A DNA stretch of 50,491 nucleotides from Chitinophaga pinensis (GTDB lineage: Bacteria > Bacteroidota > Bacteroidia > Chitinophagales > Chitinophagaceae), in NCBI GenBank assembly GCA_945878115.1, contig CAMDVD010000021.1:1-50491 (forward strand), given 5' to 3'. This document shows, piece by piece, positions 14,473 to 24,007 of this stretch. A program made the translations under genes and the position numbers. Under the pieces are notes generated by a model, which was given only the letters and a program-made list of their open reading frames with translations, was not told the origin of the DNA and ran no database searches. The first letter of the stretch is position 1. Every line of letters begins with the position of its first letter.

Positions 14473-16284
14473 ATGAAAATACTTCTCAAATATCTTTCTC
14501 GTTATAAAGGTTTGGTCTTCGTTTCCTTTTTATTGGCGGCTCTTAATACTGGATTTTCACTTTGTGATCCAATACTTTTCGGTAAACTAATTGACTATGT
14601 CAAAAGCGTTTTCGAAAAAACGGCCATCAAGGAAATGGTTAACGGCGTAGAGAAAGTAGTAAAATATAATATTTCGGAGCACGAGTTTGTAAGCCATTTA
14701 CTGCTCATAATTGGTGGCATGGTAAGCGTAGCAATGCTTTCAAGGGTTGCCAAAGCTTTTCAAGATTATACAGTGAATACTGTAATTCAAAGACTTAGTG
14801 CCGATGTATATACCGACGGACTAAAACGTGCCTTGCAATTACCTTATCAGAAATTTGAAGACCAAAGAAGTGGTGAAACATTGGCTGTGCTTGAGAAGGT
14901 TCGTGTAGATTCTGAAAAGTTCATGTCTTTGTTTATCAATATATTGTTTGGCGTGATAGTAAGTGTTGTGTTTGTAATGATTTACTCCATTGGCACTTAT
15001 CCTAAATTGGTACTTATTTATATCATTGGTGCTATCATGCTTTCTTCACTCATGAGTGTGCTTAGCAAAAAAATTAAAATCATACAAAGAACGATCATCA
15101 AAGAAACAACTGCATTGGCTGGGGCTACTACAGAATCGTTGCGCAATATTGAATTGATAAGAAGTTTAGGTTTAACCAATCAAGAAATTAGACGACTAAA
15201 TTATACCACGCAAAAAATTCTTAAACTAGAATTGAAGAAAGTGAAAAGCATACGTGCATTGAGTTTCGTGCAAGGGACTTTCGTTAATTTCTTACGACAA
15301 TGTATTTTATTTACCTTGATTTATTTGGCATTTCATACCGTGTTGTCTTTGGGGCAAATCATCACTTTGCAGTTCTTCTCCTTTTTTATTTTCGGTCCGT
15401 TGCAAGAATTGGGTAATATCATATTGGCTTATAGAGAAGCGGAAACTTCCTTAAATAATTTTGAGAAATTAATGAATACGCCAGTTGAAACTCGTCCTTT
15501 AAATCCAGTTAAAATTAATGATATTGAGCAATTGCGTTTTGAACATGTTAGTTTCAAACATGCTACTGCTCGTAATAATGCATTGACGGATATTTCATTT
15601 GAAGCTAAAATTGGAGAAACTATTGCTTTTGTTGGGCCATCAGGTTCAGGTAAAACAACTTTAGTAAAAATTCTAGTTGGTTTGTATAATCCATTGGAAG
15701 GGGATATTTTTTATAATCAAGTTTCTGCTAAGGAATTAGACCTAGAACAGTTTCGTCATCAAATTGGTTTTGTAACCCAAGATACGCAATTGTTTGCTGG
15801 AAGTATTCGCGAAAACCTTGTCTTTGTAAATCCATCTGCTACAGATGACGACATGATGAAGGCCTTGTTAAAAGCCTCTGCTGATAATTTGATTCATCGA
15901 GCTGAAAATGGTTTAGATACTGTGATTGGTGAAGGTGGAATGAAAATTTCAGGTGGTGAAAAACAAAGATTGTCTATAGCAAGAGCATTGATTCGTCATC
16001 CAAAGTTGTTGGTATTTGATGAAGCAACTTCTGCTTTGGATTCCATTACAGAAGAGGCGATCACTAAAACAGTAAAACAAATTTCTGGAGACAGAAATCA
16101 AATTAATATTTTGATTGCACATAGATTGTCCACAATTATGCATGCTGATAGAATTTATGTTTTGGAAAGAGGACGTATCGTAGAAACTGGTGCACATCAA
16201 CAATTAGTGGATGAAAAAGGTTTATATTATGCCATGTGGAGACAACAAATAGGAGAGCGACAATTGGATGAAGTAGAAGTATAA
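14473..16284 (+). CDS. ABC exporter, fused permease and ATPase (MsbA/LmrA type)
   Basis: This 603-residue half-transporter should work as a homodimer and export a lipid, peptide or drug-like substrate. Residues about 1-325 hold the six-helix membrane domain. The ATPase follows, with Walker A GPSGSGKTT, Q-loop FVTQDTQLF, signature SGGEKQRLSIARAL, Walker B LLVFDEATSALD and switch histidine IAHRLST. The open frame can be read four codons further up from TTG at 14461, but that codon lies in the promoter -7 box, so the ATG at 14473 is preferred. A DUF983 gene follows after 10 bp. The substrate cannot be told from sequence. Confidence 0.93.
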   Translation: MKILLKYLSRYKGLVFVSFLLAALNTGFSLCDPILFGKLIDYVKSVFEKTAIKEMVNGVEKVVKYNISEHEFVSHLLLIIGGMVSVAMLSRVAKAFQDYTVNTVIQRLSADVYTDGLKRALQLPYQKFEDQRSGETLAVLEKVRVDSEKFMSLFINILFGVIVSVVFVMIYSIGTYPKLVLIYIIGAIMLSSLMSVLSKKIKIIQRTIIKETTALAGATTESLRNIELIRSLGLTNQEIRRLNYTTQKILKLELKKVKSIRALSFVQGTFVNFLRQCILFTLIYLAFHTVLSLGQIITLQFFSFFIFGPLQELGNIILAYREAETSLNNFEKLMNTPVETRPLNPVKINDIEQLRFEHVSFKHATARNNALTDISFEAKIGETIAFVGPSGSGKTTLVKILVGLYNPLEGDIFYNQVSAKELDLEQFRHQIGFVTQDTQLFAGSIRENLVFVNPSATDDDMMKALLKASADNLIHRAENGLDTVIGEGGMKISGGEKQRLSIARALIRHPKLLVFDEATSALDSITEEAITKTVKQISGDRNQINILIAHRLSTIMHADRIYVLERGRIVETGAHQQLVDEKGLYYAMWRQQIGERQLDEVEV

Positions 16285-16294
16285 AAAAATAACC

Positions 16295-16702
16295 ATGGGA
16301 AATAAAGTGCCGAATAAATTATTGAGTATGTTTCGCATGAAATGTCCCAATTGCAGAAAAGGAAATATGTTCACGAACAAGAGTATTTTTCCCTTAAAGG
16401 AGGTTTTAGAAATGCCGACAAATTGCCCGGTATGTGATCAAAAATTTGAAATTGAAGTAGGCTTTTGGTATGGTACGGGTTATGTTAGTTATGCTATGTG
16501 TGTAGCACTTATTTTCATTTTCGCTGTATTGTACGCACTCATCATTGGCTTTAGTTGGAAGGACAATTCCATCTATATTTTTATGCCAATCGTTGTTGGA
16601 TTGCTTGTGTTGCTACAACCATTGATTATGCGTTTATCAAGAGTTTTTTATTTGTATGTCTTTGTCAAATTTGGCGAAGGACAAACAATGAAAAGTGAGT
16701 AG
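16295..16702 (+). CDS. DUF983 zinc-ribbon membrane protein
   Basis: This 135-residue protein has an N-terminal zinc ribbon (MKCPNCRKGNMF ... NCPVCDQKF, four cysteines) followed by two membrane helices (about 66-85 and 93-113). The pattern CPxCxxGxxF, CPxC and FWYGTGYVSYA is that of the DUF983 family, common in Bacteroidota and Alphaproteobacteria and of unknown function. It lies 10 bp after the ABC exporter and is probably cotranscribed. Confidence 0.9.
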   Translation: MGNKVPNKLLSMFRMKCPNCRKGNMFTNKSIFPLKEVLEMPTNCPVCDQKFEIEVGFWYGTGYVSYAMCVALIFIFAVLYALIIGFSWKDNSIYIFMPIVVGLLVLLQPLIMRLSRVFYLYVFVKFGEGQTMKSE

Positions 16703-16881
16703 GGGATAGAGCAATGATGTTGTGCATCAGAATGACACCACGTTTTATTTTTTGTATTTGTTACTTTGAATGATATTGGTATTTTCTATACGATAGAAAG
16801 ATGCTAGGGAATACAATTATTGTTTTACCTAAAAGTTCAGAAATTTTTTATTTAAGGTTGGACATAGTGCAGATTCTATTT

Positions 16882-17442
16882 CTAAGAGTTTGCGATTCTT
16901 TCTACAAACCAATACATAGCTATACAAGCAATGATGCATGAAATAGGATATGCTATTCGTTGTTTATACCAAACTTTATGCATGCTCCAAGATGCGATGG
17001 CAAGGAAAATAAAAACCAATATGGATACTTGCGCTAATTCTACGCCAATATTAAAAGAAAATAATGCCACAATAAATTCATTCTTTGGCATACCAAAATG
17101 TTGAAATGCATTGGCAAAGCCCATACCATGTATTAAGCCAAAGCAAAATACTAAGGCCATTCTCCATGTACTAATTTCATTTCTAAAAATATTTTCTATA
17201 GATGTAAATACAATGGACAGAGCGATGAGTGGCTCAATGTAATTTGAATTTGGTAGAATAATTTGGTAAGCACTGAGGAATAAGGTGATACTATGTGCCA
17301 ATGTAAATAGGGAACATTGAAGGAGTACAGACTTAAGATTAGAATGTAAGAAAAACAAACTGGTGATAAATAATATGTGGTCAAACCCAAGAGGAATTAC
17401 ATGTAAAAAACCTTGTTGTACATATTCTACAATCGTATTCAA
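16882..17442 (-). CDS. HupE/UreJ-type membrane protein
   Basis: This 186-residue protein with about six membrane helices carries the HupE/UreJ_2 signatures: PLGFDHILFI near residue 20, LAHSITL, EPLIALSIV, GLIHGMGFANAF and FNIGVELAQ. The conserved His, Asp and Glu residues in membrane segments suggest transport of a divalent metal such as nickel or cobalt, as proposed for the family. There is no ATG in the N-terminal part. The start used is TTG at 17442, five bases after the stop of the DUF1566 gene, so translation is probably coupled. It is the last of five closely packed genes. Confidence 0.88.
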   Translation of the reverse strand: MNTIVEYVQQGFLHVIPLGFDHILFITSLFFLHSNLKSVLLQCSLFTLAHSITLFLSAYQIILPNSNYIEPLIALSIVFTSIENIFRNEISTWRMALVFCFGLIHGMGFANAFQHFGMPKNEFIVALFSFNIGVELAQVSILVFIFLAIASWSMHKVWYKQRIAYPISCIIACIAMYWFVERIANS

Positions 17443-17447
17443 TTCAA

Positions 17448-18617
17448 TTAATTTTTAAGCAATTGAATGGTACTGTTTTCTATCTTTAAGAAATACATGC
17501 CAGTGGTTAAATTAGAAAAGTTTTGCTTTTCTATTTCCATACCGCAGTAGATAATTTTTCCTTGCAAATTAATTAAGGATATCACTTTGTCTGGTTGGAT
17601 ATTTTTAATATGTATGAAATTAGAAAACGGAATTGGAGAAACTTCTATTGTATTTCTCGAATCTAGAGAAGTTATGCTTGTGGCAATGGTACTTTTGGTT
17701 TTAACACAAACGACATAATTTAAATTGGTTTTTATATCATACGTTGTAATGCCAAACTGCGTATCCCAATACCATGCTTTGGTAGTTTGGTTTGGTAAAC
17801 TAGTGCTACTCCAATATTTCTTAACGCCAATATTTTGAAAGTAGGGTAGTGTAACGGATGGTTGGATGACAGTTTCGTCATTTAAGGATTGTAACTCCTT
17901 GATATTTGGCAATCGCCAGTCTGTGGTATTTGCTAAAGTTAAATTTTCAGAATAAGCCAGCGCTTGTTCCCAAGATTGTGCAGTTGTATTCGGAAATTTT
18001 TGCCAAACTAAATTGGTCAAATTATCGGTTATAGTGCTATCTCCGTTATCTGTAAAATGGGCGATTACTATAGGTACAGCTTGTACATCTCGTACTGCAC
18101 GGACTTGAAATTTTTTAGTCCCGCCTGCACTAACGGTTTCTGTTCTTTGGTGATTGCCTATACCGCCACCGGCATTCGTTACCCATATTTTATTGGTATC
18201 ATTGGCTTGTCTTTCGCTTGTCCACCAATATTCGGCATTGTTGTTTGGAAAGTAAGTCGTGTTTATAGCAGGGTTTACATTTTGCATATTTAATATACTA
18301 AAACTTTCTTGTGCTGTTGGTAAACGCCAATTCGTAAAACCGCCTAAATTCAACGTATCACAGTATGCGATTGCATTTTCTATTCTCATTTCTCCGCCAT
18401 CTAAACCTTGCCACATCAAGCCAGTAATGGTGTCAGTAATAGTTCCATCGCCATTATTGATAAAGGTGGGTATGTTTATGTTATAATCATTGTCTTCTCC
18501 AAAAGTGTTTGTATAACTTGTGTTCGCACCTGTATCCGGCAGGCGTATCATGGTTTTAAAAGTTTGAGCAGAAACTTGTATCGAAATGAATAAAAGGAAA
18601 AATACTTTATTGAACAT
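17448..18617 (-). CDS. Secreted protein with two DUF1566 (Lcl C-terminal-like) domains and T9SS signal
   Basis: This 389-residue secreted protein has a short signal peptide (MFNKVFFLLFISIQVSAQ). Two tandem DUF1566 modules follow, each with GDGTITDTITGLMWQ- or GDSTITDNLTNLVWQK-type starts, NWRLPTAQE or DWRLPNIKE cores, and YWWTSE or YWSSTS motifs (about residues 55-185 and 195-315). The last ~75 residues form a type A T9SS sorting domain (IEVSPIPFSNFIHI ... GMYFLKIENSTIQLLKN). The modules are thought to bind or recognise surface ligands, but no function is proven. It begins one base after the YHYH gene stop and sits five bases before the HupE-like gene. Confidence 0.88.
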   Translation of the reverse strand: MFNKVFFLLFISIQVSAQTFKTMIRLPDTGANTSYTNTFGEDNDYNINIPTFINNGDGTITDTITGLMWQGLDGGEMRIENAIAYCDTLNLGGFTNWRLPTAQESFSILNMQNVNPAINTTYFPNNNAEYWWTSERQANDTNKIWVTNAGGGIGNHQRTETVSAGGTKKFQVRAVRDVQAVPIVIAHFTDNGDSTITDNLTNLVWQKFPNTTAQSWEQALAYSENLTLANTTDWRLPNIKELQSLNDETVIQPSVTLPYFQNIGVKKYWSSTSLPNQTTKAWYWDTQFGITTYDIKTNLNYVVCVKTKSTIATSITSLDSRNTIEVSPIPFSNFIHIKNIQPDKVISLINLQGKIIYCGMEIEKQNFSNLTTGMYFLKIENSTIQLLKN

Positions 18618-18618
18618 A

Positions 18619-20229
18619 CTAATTTTTATTTATCCATTTACTGAAACTATTCGTGCCTGTTTGTATTGTAAAAATATAATTTCCTTTAGCTAAGTTTTGC
18701 AATGAAATAATAGGAACAAACTTATTCGAGTTGTATACTTTTTGGCCCATCAAAGTATACATACAAATGGATTGAATTTCTTTTTCCACCAAATTACCTT
18801 TTAATAGGATGTATAATTTATCCGTTGCAGGATTTGGATAAATAGCGATATCTTTTTCTATTGCATCTATATTTTGTATTGCATTGGGTACATCACATTG
18901 AGCAAATTTGTTATACGTATTTGTAGTTGTACCAGAAGCTGTGATATAATTAAAAGTATAAGTTCCGGTTGTATTCCAGAAGTAATTAATGGTATCTGAT
19001 TGCCCGTTTAATGTATAGACGAAAATGTAACCATTGCCATTTGTATTGGGTGTACAACTGGTGATTAATGCACCATTCAATGGTGTGCCAGAAGGTCTAA
19101 CTGGTGTGGCATGCGCTTGCGGAATAATTTGAAATGTTGTGTCTTCTGTCACTTGCCCTACCATATTGCCTATCATATATGGAAAAGCTGTGGTTCCATG
19201 ATAATGATATGTACCGCCATAATTATGTCCATGATTGGTATCTAAAGCTGTCATGGCTGTTCCATCTCTTTCTTTTAATCCTAATACGGCATATCCATCT
19301 AAGGCATAAGCAATAGGTAATGTATCGTTGGTAAAACCATACAAATGCAAAGGTGCAATATGATAATGGTAATCATCCGCTCTGCCGCAATGACCACCAT
19401 AATTATCTAATTGACCATCTACCAAAGCATCCACACCAGTATTGGTATATGGATTAAAAATTGGAACACCATTAACAGCTATCGCAATGGCACCACGAGT
19501 AAAATGATTGGGGCTTACTGGCACAGGAGCTACTGCTGGCACTGGATTCAAAGGCACTTGCCAGGCATTGGCACCTATATAACATTGTGGAATAGGTACT
19601 TGTTGTTGCCAGCCATGATTTGAAATGCCTACCATCATGCCATGTGTTGTAGGTATGCCTTTACTTTCTATATAAAACCATGTACCATCCCAATGCGTAT
19701 ATACATTCGGTTTGAAAGGAATGAATGCATTATCAACTTGTAAAGGATCAGTAATGGAACGATACTTTTTATCGGCGCTTATTAATAAAGTAGCTACACC
19801 AACTATAACAATTGGATAAACAAACTTCATTTTATTTTGTAAGGAAAATGATTTTCTGAAATGGTATATGAAGTAGATGAGGCATAATGCCAATAGGATT
19901 TCAAAAATTAAAATAGCATTTTTATGTTGAGCTGAAACTATAGGTGCAATGGAATAAGTCTGCCCATTTTCAGCTTCAATTTTTTTATACCTGTTTAAAA
20001 TATGGGTTTGATTTTCTTTGCTAAAAAAAGAAATTGGGTAATGCACAATTTCATGATTTGTATTTTCAAGATATACGTCATTATTTTTGAACATATAAAA
20101 ATAACCATCCACCTTTTTATTTTGAATAATAAAATGTTGGATTACACCTTCGCTAGATGTAATATGGGCTTGTGTTTGAAAACACAAAAGGGACGATATA
20201 AGTAAGAGTAGAGTATTTAATTTGTTCAT
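18619..20229 (-). CDS. YHYH-domain protein with inner membrane helices and T9SS-type C-terminus
   Basis: This 536-residue protein belongs to the YHYH family, named for a His/Tyr motif thought to bind metal. The motif occurs twice: ADDYHYHIAP (287-290) and GTYHYHGT (341-344), with DTNHGHNYGG between. A signal peptide covers about 1-21. Two strongly hydrophobic helices at about 104-121 and 134-151 are unexpected for a secreted protein. The last ~80 residues look like a type A T9SS domain (IAIYPNPATDKLYILL ... FSKWINKN). A HupE/UreJ-type permease in the same operon supports a metal-related role, but this is inference. Confidence 0.87.
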   Translation of the reverse strand: MNKLNTLLLLISSLLCFQTQAHITSSEGVIQHFIIQNKKVDGYFYMFKNNDVYLENTNHEIVHYPISFFSKENQTHILNRYKKIEAENGQTYSIAPIVSAQHKNAILIFEILLALCLIYFIYHFRKSFSLQNKMKFVYPIVIVGVATLLISADKKYRSITDPLQVDNAFIPFKPNVYTHWDGTWFYIESKGIPTTHGMMVGISNHGWQQQVPIPQCYIGANAWQVPLNPVPAVAPVPVSPNHFTRGAIAIAVNGVPIFNPYTNTGVDALVDGQLDNYGGHCGRADDYHYHIAPLHLYGFTNDTLPIAYALDGYAVLGLKERDGTAMTALDTNHGHNYGGTYHYHGTTAFPYMIGNMVGQVTEDTTFQIIPQAHATPVRPSGTPLNGALITSCTPNTNGNGYIFVYTLNGQSDTINYFWNTTGTYTFNYITASGTTTNTYNKFAQCDVPNAIQNIDAIEKDIAIYPNPATDKLYILLKGNLVEKEIQSICMYTLMGQKVYNSNKFVPIISLQNLAKGNYIFTIQTGTNSFSKWINKN

Positions 20230-20240
20230 GCAGTTGTAGT

Positions 20241-21965
20241 TTAATTGCGACGTAAAATTATTTTTCCAGAAGAGGATGAGCCTAATTTATTTTGTAATTT
20301 GTAGATGTAAATTCCATTTGGTAAATCTACGCCATATCCATTTTTGCCATCCCAATTCATTTGATATTTGCCGACAGTCACTGGATTGTTGTATAATAAT
20401 TTTCTTACTTCTACTCCTTCTGCATTAAAAATGGATAGAGAAAATTCACTTGCTTGATGCACATCAAATTCTATTTTTGTTTTGTCCATAAATGGATTTG
20501 GATATACAATTTCATTGGCGTAGTCTCTATTATACAACATTGGAATGCCAGTATTTAAACTGTCGTAGCAATTTATAGCGCCAATAAAATAAGTAGCAGA
20601 AATATCTTTGTTATGTCTTGTCGCATTTTCATTTGCGGGTAAGTATGCTCGTACGTAATCTACCTGAACGCCTGCTGGGGAAACAGTTACACGAATATGA
20701 CCAGATTGTGGTAAAATTTGTCCCGTTACATAACCATAGCTTGCTGCATAATTAACACTAGTAAAATTTGGATGACTAGGTTGTGGAGTTTCTTGATAAA
20801 CCAAACAATCTTTTTCTTGTTTGTCAAATAAATGATCATGTCCATGAAAGAAAATATTCACCTTATGCTCAGTCAATAAATCTTTGATAGGTTTATACCA
20901 ACCTGGTCGGTTAGTAGTCCATCCTGCTGTTCCGTCTAAATTATCACCACCCCATTCGTATCTGTTCGCATATTCTACTCCGCCTCTCCCATCTGGATCG
21001 CCACCAATCAATTGATGCGCAAAAACAAACTTGAATTTTGCAGTGCTATTTTCTAATGTAGTCTTTAACCAATCGTATTGTGTTTTGCCTAATGTCCAAC
21101 GCCATCCATGCAGGCTATCTGGTTTTGGTGAAGTGTACCAATATGGATCTAGCACGATATATTGTGCATCGCCCCACTGCCAGGCATAATAATTTTCACG
21201 TTGACCAATGTATTGTTGATTTGTCGTGTCGCCGGTATAAAATGTGTTTGGTGATGGATTGGAAAAATACTTTTTTCTTTCGATTGCGTCCCATACCGCA
21301 ATATTATTTGCAGTGCCATTTAGATTCCATCCAGCTTCGCCTTCATGATTACCTAATGCGATAAATAATGGCATCGAGTGGCAGGACTTTTCGTAATGCT
21401 TTCTTAGCAATTTACAACGATATGGAATTGTATCATGTGGTACAACATTGGAACTATTTTTTAATTTATCTGTCATTAAAAAGTCACCTAAGTCTATTAG
21501 AAAATCAGGGTCGTCTTCTAATTCATTTCGCAGAGTTAATGAATATAAAGCGGTATCGCTTTGCTCATCCATGTGGGGATCTGCTTGCACTACAAACTTA
21601 AATAAAGATCCAACCATTCGTTGTGTCGTAAAGCTATATTCAGGTCTTGTTGTAAAAGCGGATGCGCCTGGCAAACGATAATGAATTCGATAAAAATATT
21701 TTGTGTTTACATTTAATCCTGAAACTACCACTTCTGCAGCTTGTGTGCTGTTATAGGTTAACCATGAAGTTTGGTTTGTATAGGTTCCACTAATGGTGCC
21801 ATATTCTGCTCGGATTTCAACGGTCGTATCGAAAAAACATTTTATACTTATACTGTTATTCGTGGGCTTGCCCAATACTTCAGTTTGTAAAATATTTTGT
21901 GCCTTGGCGTGGGCTGCAAATACCAATATGAGAATGGATGCAATTGCATATTTTGTAAATTTCAT
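20241..21965 (-). CDS. Secreted purple-acid-phosphatase-like metallophosphoesterase, T9SS cargo
   Basis: This 574-residue exported phosphoesterase has a signal peptide (1-22) and a fibronectin-like N-domain about 30-115. The calcineurin-like core carries ADPHMD (128-132), LGDF (159-162), GNHEGE (205-210), FAHQ and FFHGHDH, so all metal-binding motifs are present. A type A T9SS domain with a FlgD-like fold ends the chain (YPNPFMDKTKIEF ... GIYIYKLQNK). It should release phosphate from organic substrates at the cell surface. It lies 8 bp after a close paralogue, which makes a tandem duplication likely. Confidence 0.92.
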   Translation of the reverse strand: MKFTKYAIASILILVFAAHAKAQNILQTEVLGKPTNNSISIKCFFDTTVEIRAEYGTISGTYTNQTSWLTYNSTQAAEVVVSGLNVNTKYFYRIHYRLPGASAFTTRPEYSFTTQRMVGSLFKFVVQADPHMDEQSDTALYSLTLRNELEDDPDFLIDLGDFLMTDKLKNSSNVVPHDTIPYRCKLLRKHYEKSCHSMPLFIALGNHEGEAGWNLNGTANNIAVWDAIERKKYFSNPSPNTFYTGDTTNQQYIGQRENYYAWQWGDAQYIVLDPYWYTSPKPDSLHGWRWTLGKTQYDWLKTTLENSTAKFKFVFAHQLIGGDPDGRGGVEYANRYEWGGDNLDGTAGWTTNRPGWYKPIKDLLTEHKVNIFFHGHDHLFDKQEKDCLVYQETPQPSHPNFTSVNYAASYGYVTGQILPQSGHIRVTVSPAGVQVDYVRAYLPANENATRHNKDISATYFIGAINCYDSLNTGIPMLYNRDYANEIVYPNPFMDKTKIEFDVHQASEFSLSIFNAEGVEVRKLLYNNPVTVGKYQMNWDGKNGYGVDLPNGIYIYKLQNKLGSSSSGKIILRRN

Positions 21966-21973
21966 GAATAGAA

Positions 21974-23602
21974 TTAATGTTGAATTATTATTTTTCTTGT
22001 GGTCCTATTTTTTTCAGTTACAATGGTAACAAAATAAATTCCGTTCGGAATATTTTCAACATGCATACTGTTTGAAGAAGTTGTTTGAATGATGGTGCCA
22101 ATAGAATTGCTTAACGAAATATGTTTTATTTTTTCCTCTGAGCTTATATGAAGAATTGTGTTTGCAGGATTAGGTGTTATTGTAATAGTATTATTTGTGA
22201 CAACTTCATTCACTGCATTTGGGAAGCAAGTACCTATGTTATAACTAAAGGCCACTTCTCCATTTTTATGTATACCAAATGTATCAGCTGGTAAGTAGGC
22301 TCTAATAAATTCTACTTTTGTGCATGTGCCATTTACGGTAACTTTAAGGTGGCCTGTTCCATCCAATGTATCCGATAAATAAGCATCCGCATTCGCTAAT
22401 TTCCCAATTTCATAAGTGCTATCTGCTGCCATTGGTAAAGCTTGATAAGTAACGCCATCTAACATTTCATGTGCAAATACATGGTCGTGCCCTTGAAAGA
22501 AAATGTTCACGTCATTATCTACAAATAATTTATGGATTGGTTTTGCCCAACCTGGTCTATTGATTGCAAATTTATCAACGCCATTATCCAAGCCTCCCCA
22601 TTCAAACTGAGTAGCATTGGTTATTCCACCTCTTCCTTGTCCACGAATATGATGCGCAAATACAAATTTGAATGTAGCTGTACTATTTTCTAATGTATTT
22701 TTTAGCCAAGTATATTGTGGCAAGCCTAGCGACCATGCCCATTTTTGAGGTTTAGCACTTGTATCACATTCATCTCTATACACATCAAGAACTATAAATT
22801 GAGCATCGCCCCATGTCCACTCAAAATAATTTTCTGGGTTGCCAATGCCATACGGTTCATTGTCTGTGTTTCCCGTATAAAATCCATCAGGATATGGATT
22901 TGGGTAATAAAATTTTCGCCATAAGGAACCCCAAACACATAAATTATTTCCGGGGTTTTGATTATAATAATAATCGTTTTCACCTTCATGATTGCCTAAG
23001 CAAATATAAAATGGGATAGAGTGACAAATGCTTCCGAGAAAAGGTCTATAATCTTTATGTAAGGTATCTAGAGCCCCTGAAGTAATGGTACTCCACTCGT
23101 GATCATCACCAAAAATATCACCCAAACTCAACATAAAATCAGGCTTGTCTTTTGCCTGGTTATTTAAACATATTTGATAAATACTTTTCACGCCTTTTTT
23201 ATCATACAAATGTTCATCCGATTCTATGGTAAATGTAAATTCACTGCCCTTGGCTCTTTGTGTGTAAAAGGAATATTCTGGTGTGGCATTAAAAATTGTA
23301 GCTGAAATAGACTTGTATCGTAATCTATAAAAATATTTAGTATTTGCACTTAAATTAATTAAATCAATTTCATCTGGTGTGCCTGCAATATTAGTAAAGG
23401 TGGGTGTTGTGTTAGAATAAACGCCTGTTGAGGTACCATATTCAATATATGCATTCATTAATGCATCATGCAAAATGCTGGCAGTTATTTTGCTGTCAGT
23501 GGGTCTTCCTAAGATGATGTTTGGCGTTTGAGCAACTAAATGAATGGAGAATAAAAGCGCGAAGCTTAATGTAAGAAGGATTTTTCCTTTGAATGGCTGC
23601 AT
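21974..23602 (-). CDS. Secreted metallophosphoesterase paralogue, first gene of the five-gene operon
   Basis: This 542-residue paralogue of the next gene has the same layout: signal peptide (ends LVAQ), N-terminal beta domain, calcineurin-like core and type A T9SS domain (ITPNPANTILHISS ... TRKIIIQH). Motifs are IESDEHLYD, LGDIFGDDHEW, GNHEGE, FAHHIRG and FFQGHDHVF. The first motif reads SDEH rather than the DPH of its neighbour, a possible change at the first metal site. A perfect 19-bp palindrome lies about 65-80 bp before the ATG. The gene starts a unit of five genes separated by 1-11 bp. Confidence 0.9.
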   Translation of the reverse strand: MQPFKGKILLTLSFALLFSIHLVAQTPNIILGRPTDSKITASILHDALMNAYIEYGTSTGVYSNTTPTFTNIAGTPDEIDLINLSANTKYFYRLRYKSISATIFNATPEYSFYTQRAKGSEFTFTIESDEHLYDKKGVKSIYQICLNNQAKDKPDFMLSLGDIFGDDHEWSTITSGALDTLHKDYRPFLGSICHSIPFYICLGNHEGENDYYYNQNPGNNLCVWGSLWRKFYYPNPYPDGFYTGNTDNEPYGIGNPENYFEWTWGDAQFIVLDVYRDECDTSAKPQKWAWSLGLPQYTWLKNTLENSTATFKFVFAHHIRGQGRGGITNATQFEWGGLDNGVDKFAINRPGWAKPIHKLFVDNDVNIFFQGHDHVFAHEMLDGVTYQALPMAADSTYEIGKLANADAYLSDTLDGTGHLKVTVNGTCTKVEFIRAYLPADTFGIHKNGEVAFSYNIGTCFPNAVNEVVTNNTITITPNPANTILHISSEEKIKHISLSNSIGTIIQTTSSNSMHVENIPNGIYFVTIVTEKNRTTRKIIIQH

Positions 23603-23665
23603 AATTTTTGATAAACTATTTATTTTGGGAAAAGTTTAAAGAGGACAATTATTTTTTTTAGGTGT

Positions 23666-23684
23666 TCCCAAAATCATTTTGGGA
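23666..23684. promoter_or_regulatory. Perfect 19-bp palindrome upstream of the phosphoesterase operon
   Basis: TCCCAAAATCATTTTGGGA has 9-bp arms around a central C. A further half-site ATTTTGGGA occurs at 23622-23630, 54 bp away in direct orientation and closer to the gene. There is no T run, so an operator is more likely than a terminator. No regulator gene is adjacent. Confidence 0.55.
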
Positions 23685-23785
23685 TAAGCATGGTCCATAT
23701 TGACACAAATTTAATATTGAATTTGAGATTTGCAACGAAGGTCGCAGAGCCATTCCAGTATTTGCAATTAAATAATGTAGTCGAA

Positions 23786-24007
23786 TTATAAACAATTTAG
23801 TATTGGTAGATGCATATCAGCATTGTCAAGTTTATCGAGTTCTTTGGGAAGGTAATCATAAGTTGCAACCATCTCAGGATAATGAAGCATACTTCCTGCC
23901 ACACCATAAGAGGATTCGCGAATACTACTTTTATCTTTACCTATCGCCGCAGCAACTGCGATAATAACTTCTAACACAAATCTGCATCGATTTGCAATAC
24001 TTCCGCT
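23786..24007 (-). pseudogene. Fragment of an old yellow enzyme (NemA-type flavin oxidoreductase)
   Basis: About 74 codons read SGSIANRCRFVLEVIIAVAA, then GKDKSSIRESSYGVAG ... YDYLPKELDKLDNADMHL. This matches the part of OYE-family enzymes with GGSIENRxRFxLEVxDAV, the RxSPxG loop and the YLxxQLxxxxxAYLH helix. A stop codon lies directly before it (24008-24010) and the C-terminal barrel strands are missing, so only an internal piece of about one fifth of the gene remains. It lies beside other gene remnants. Confidence 0.75.
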
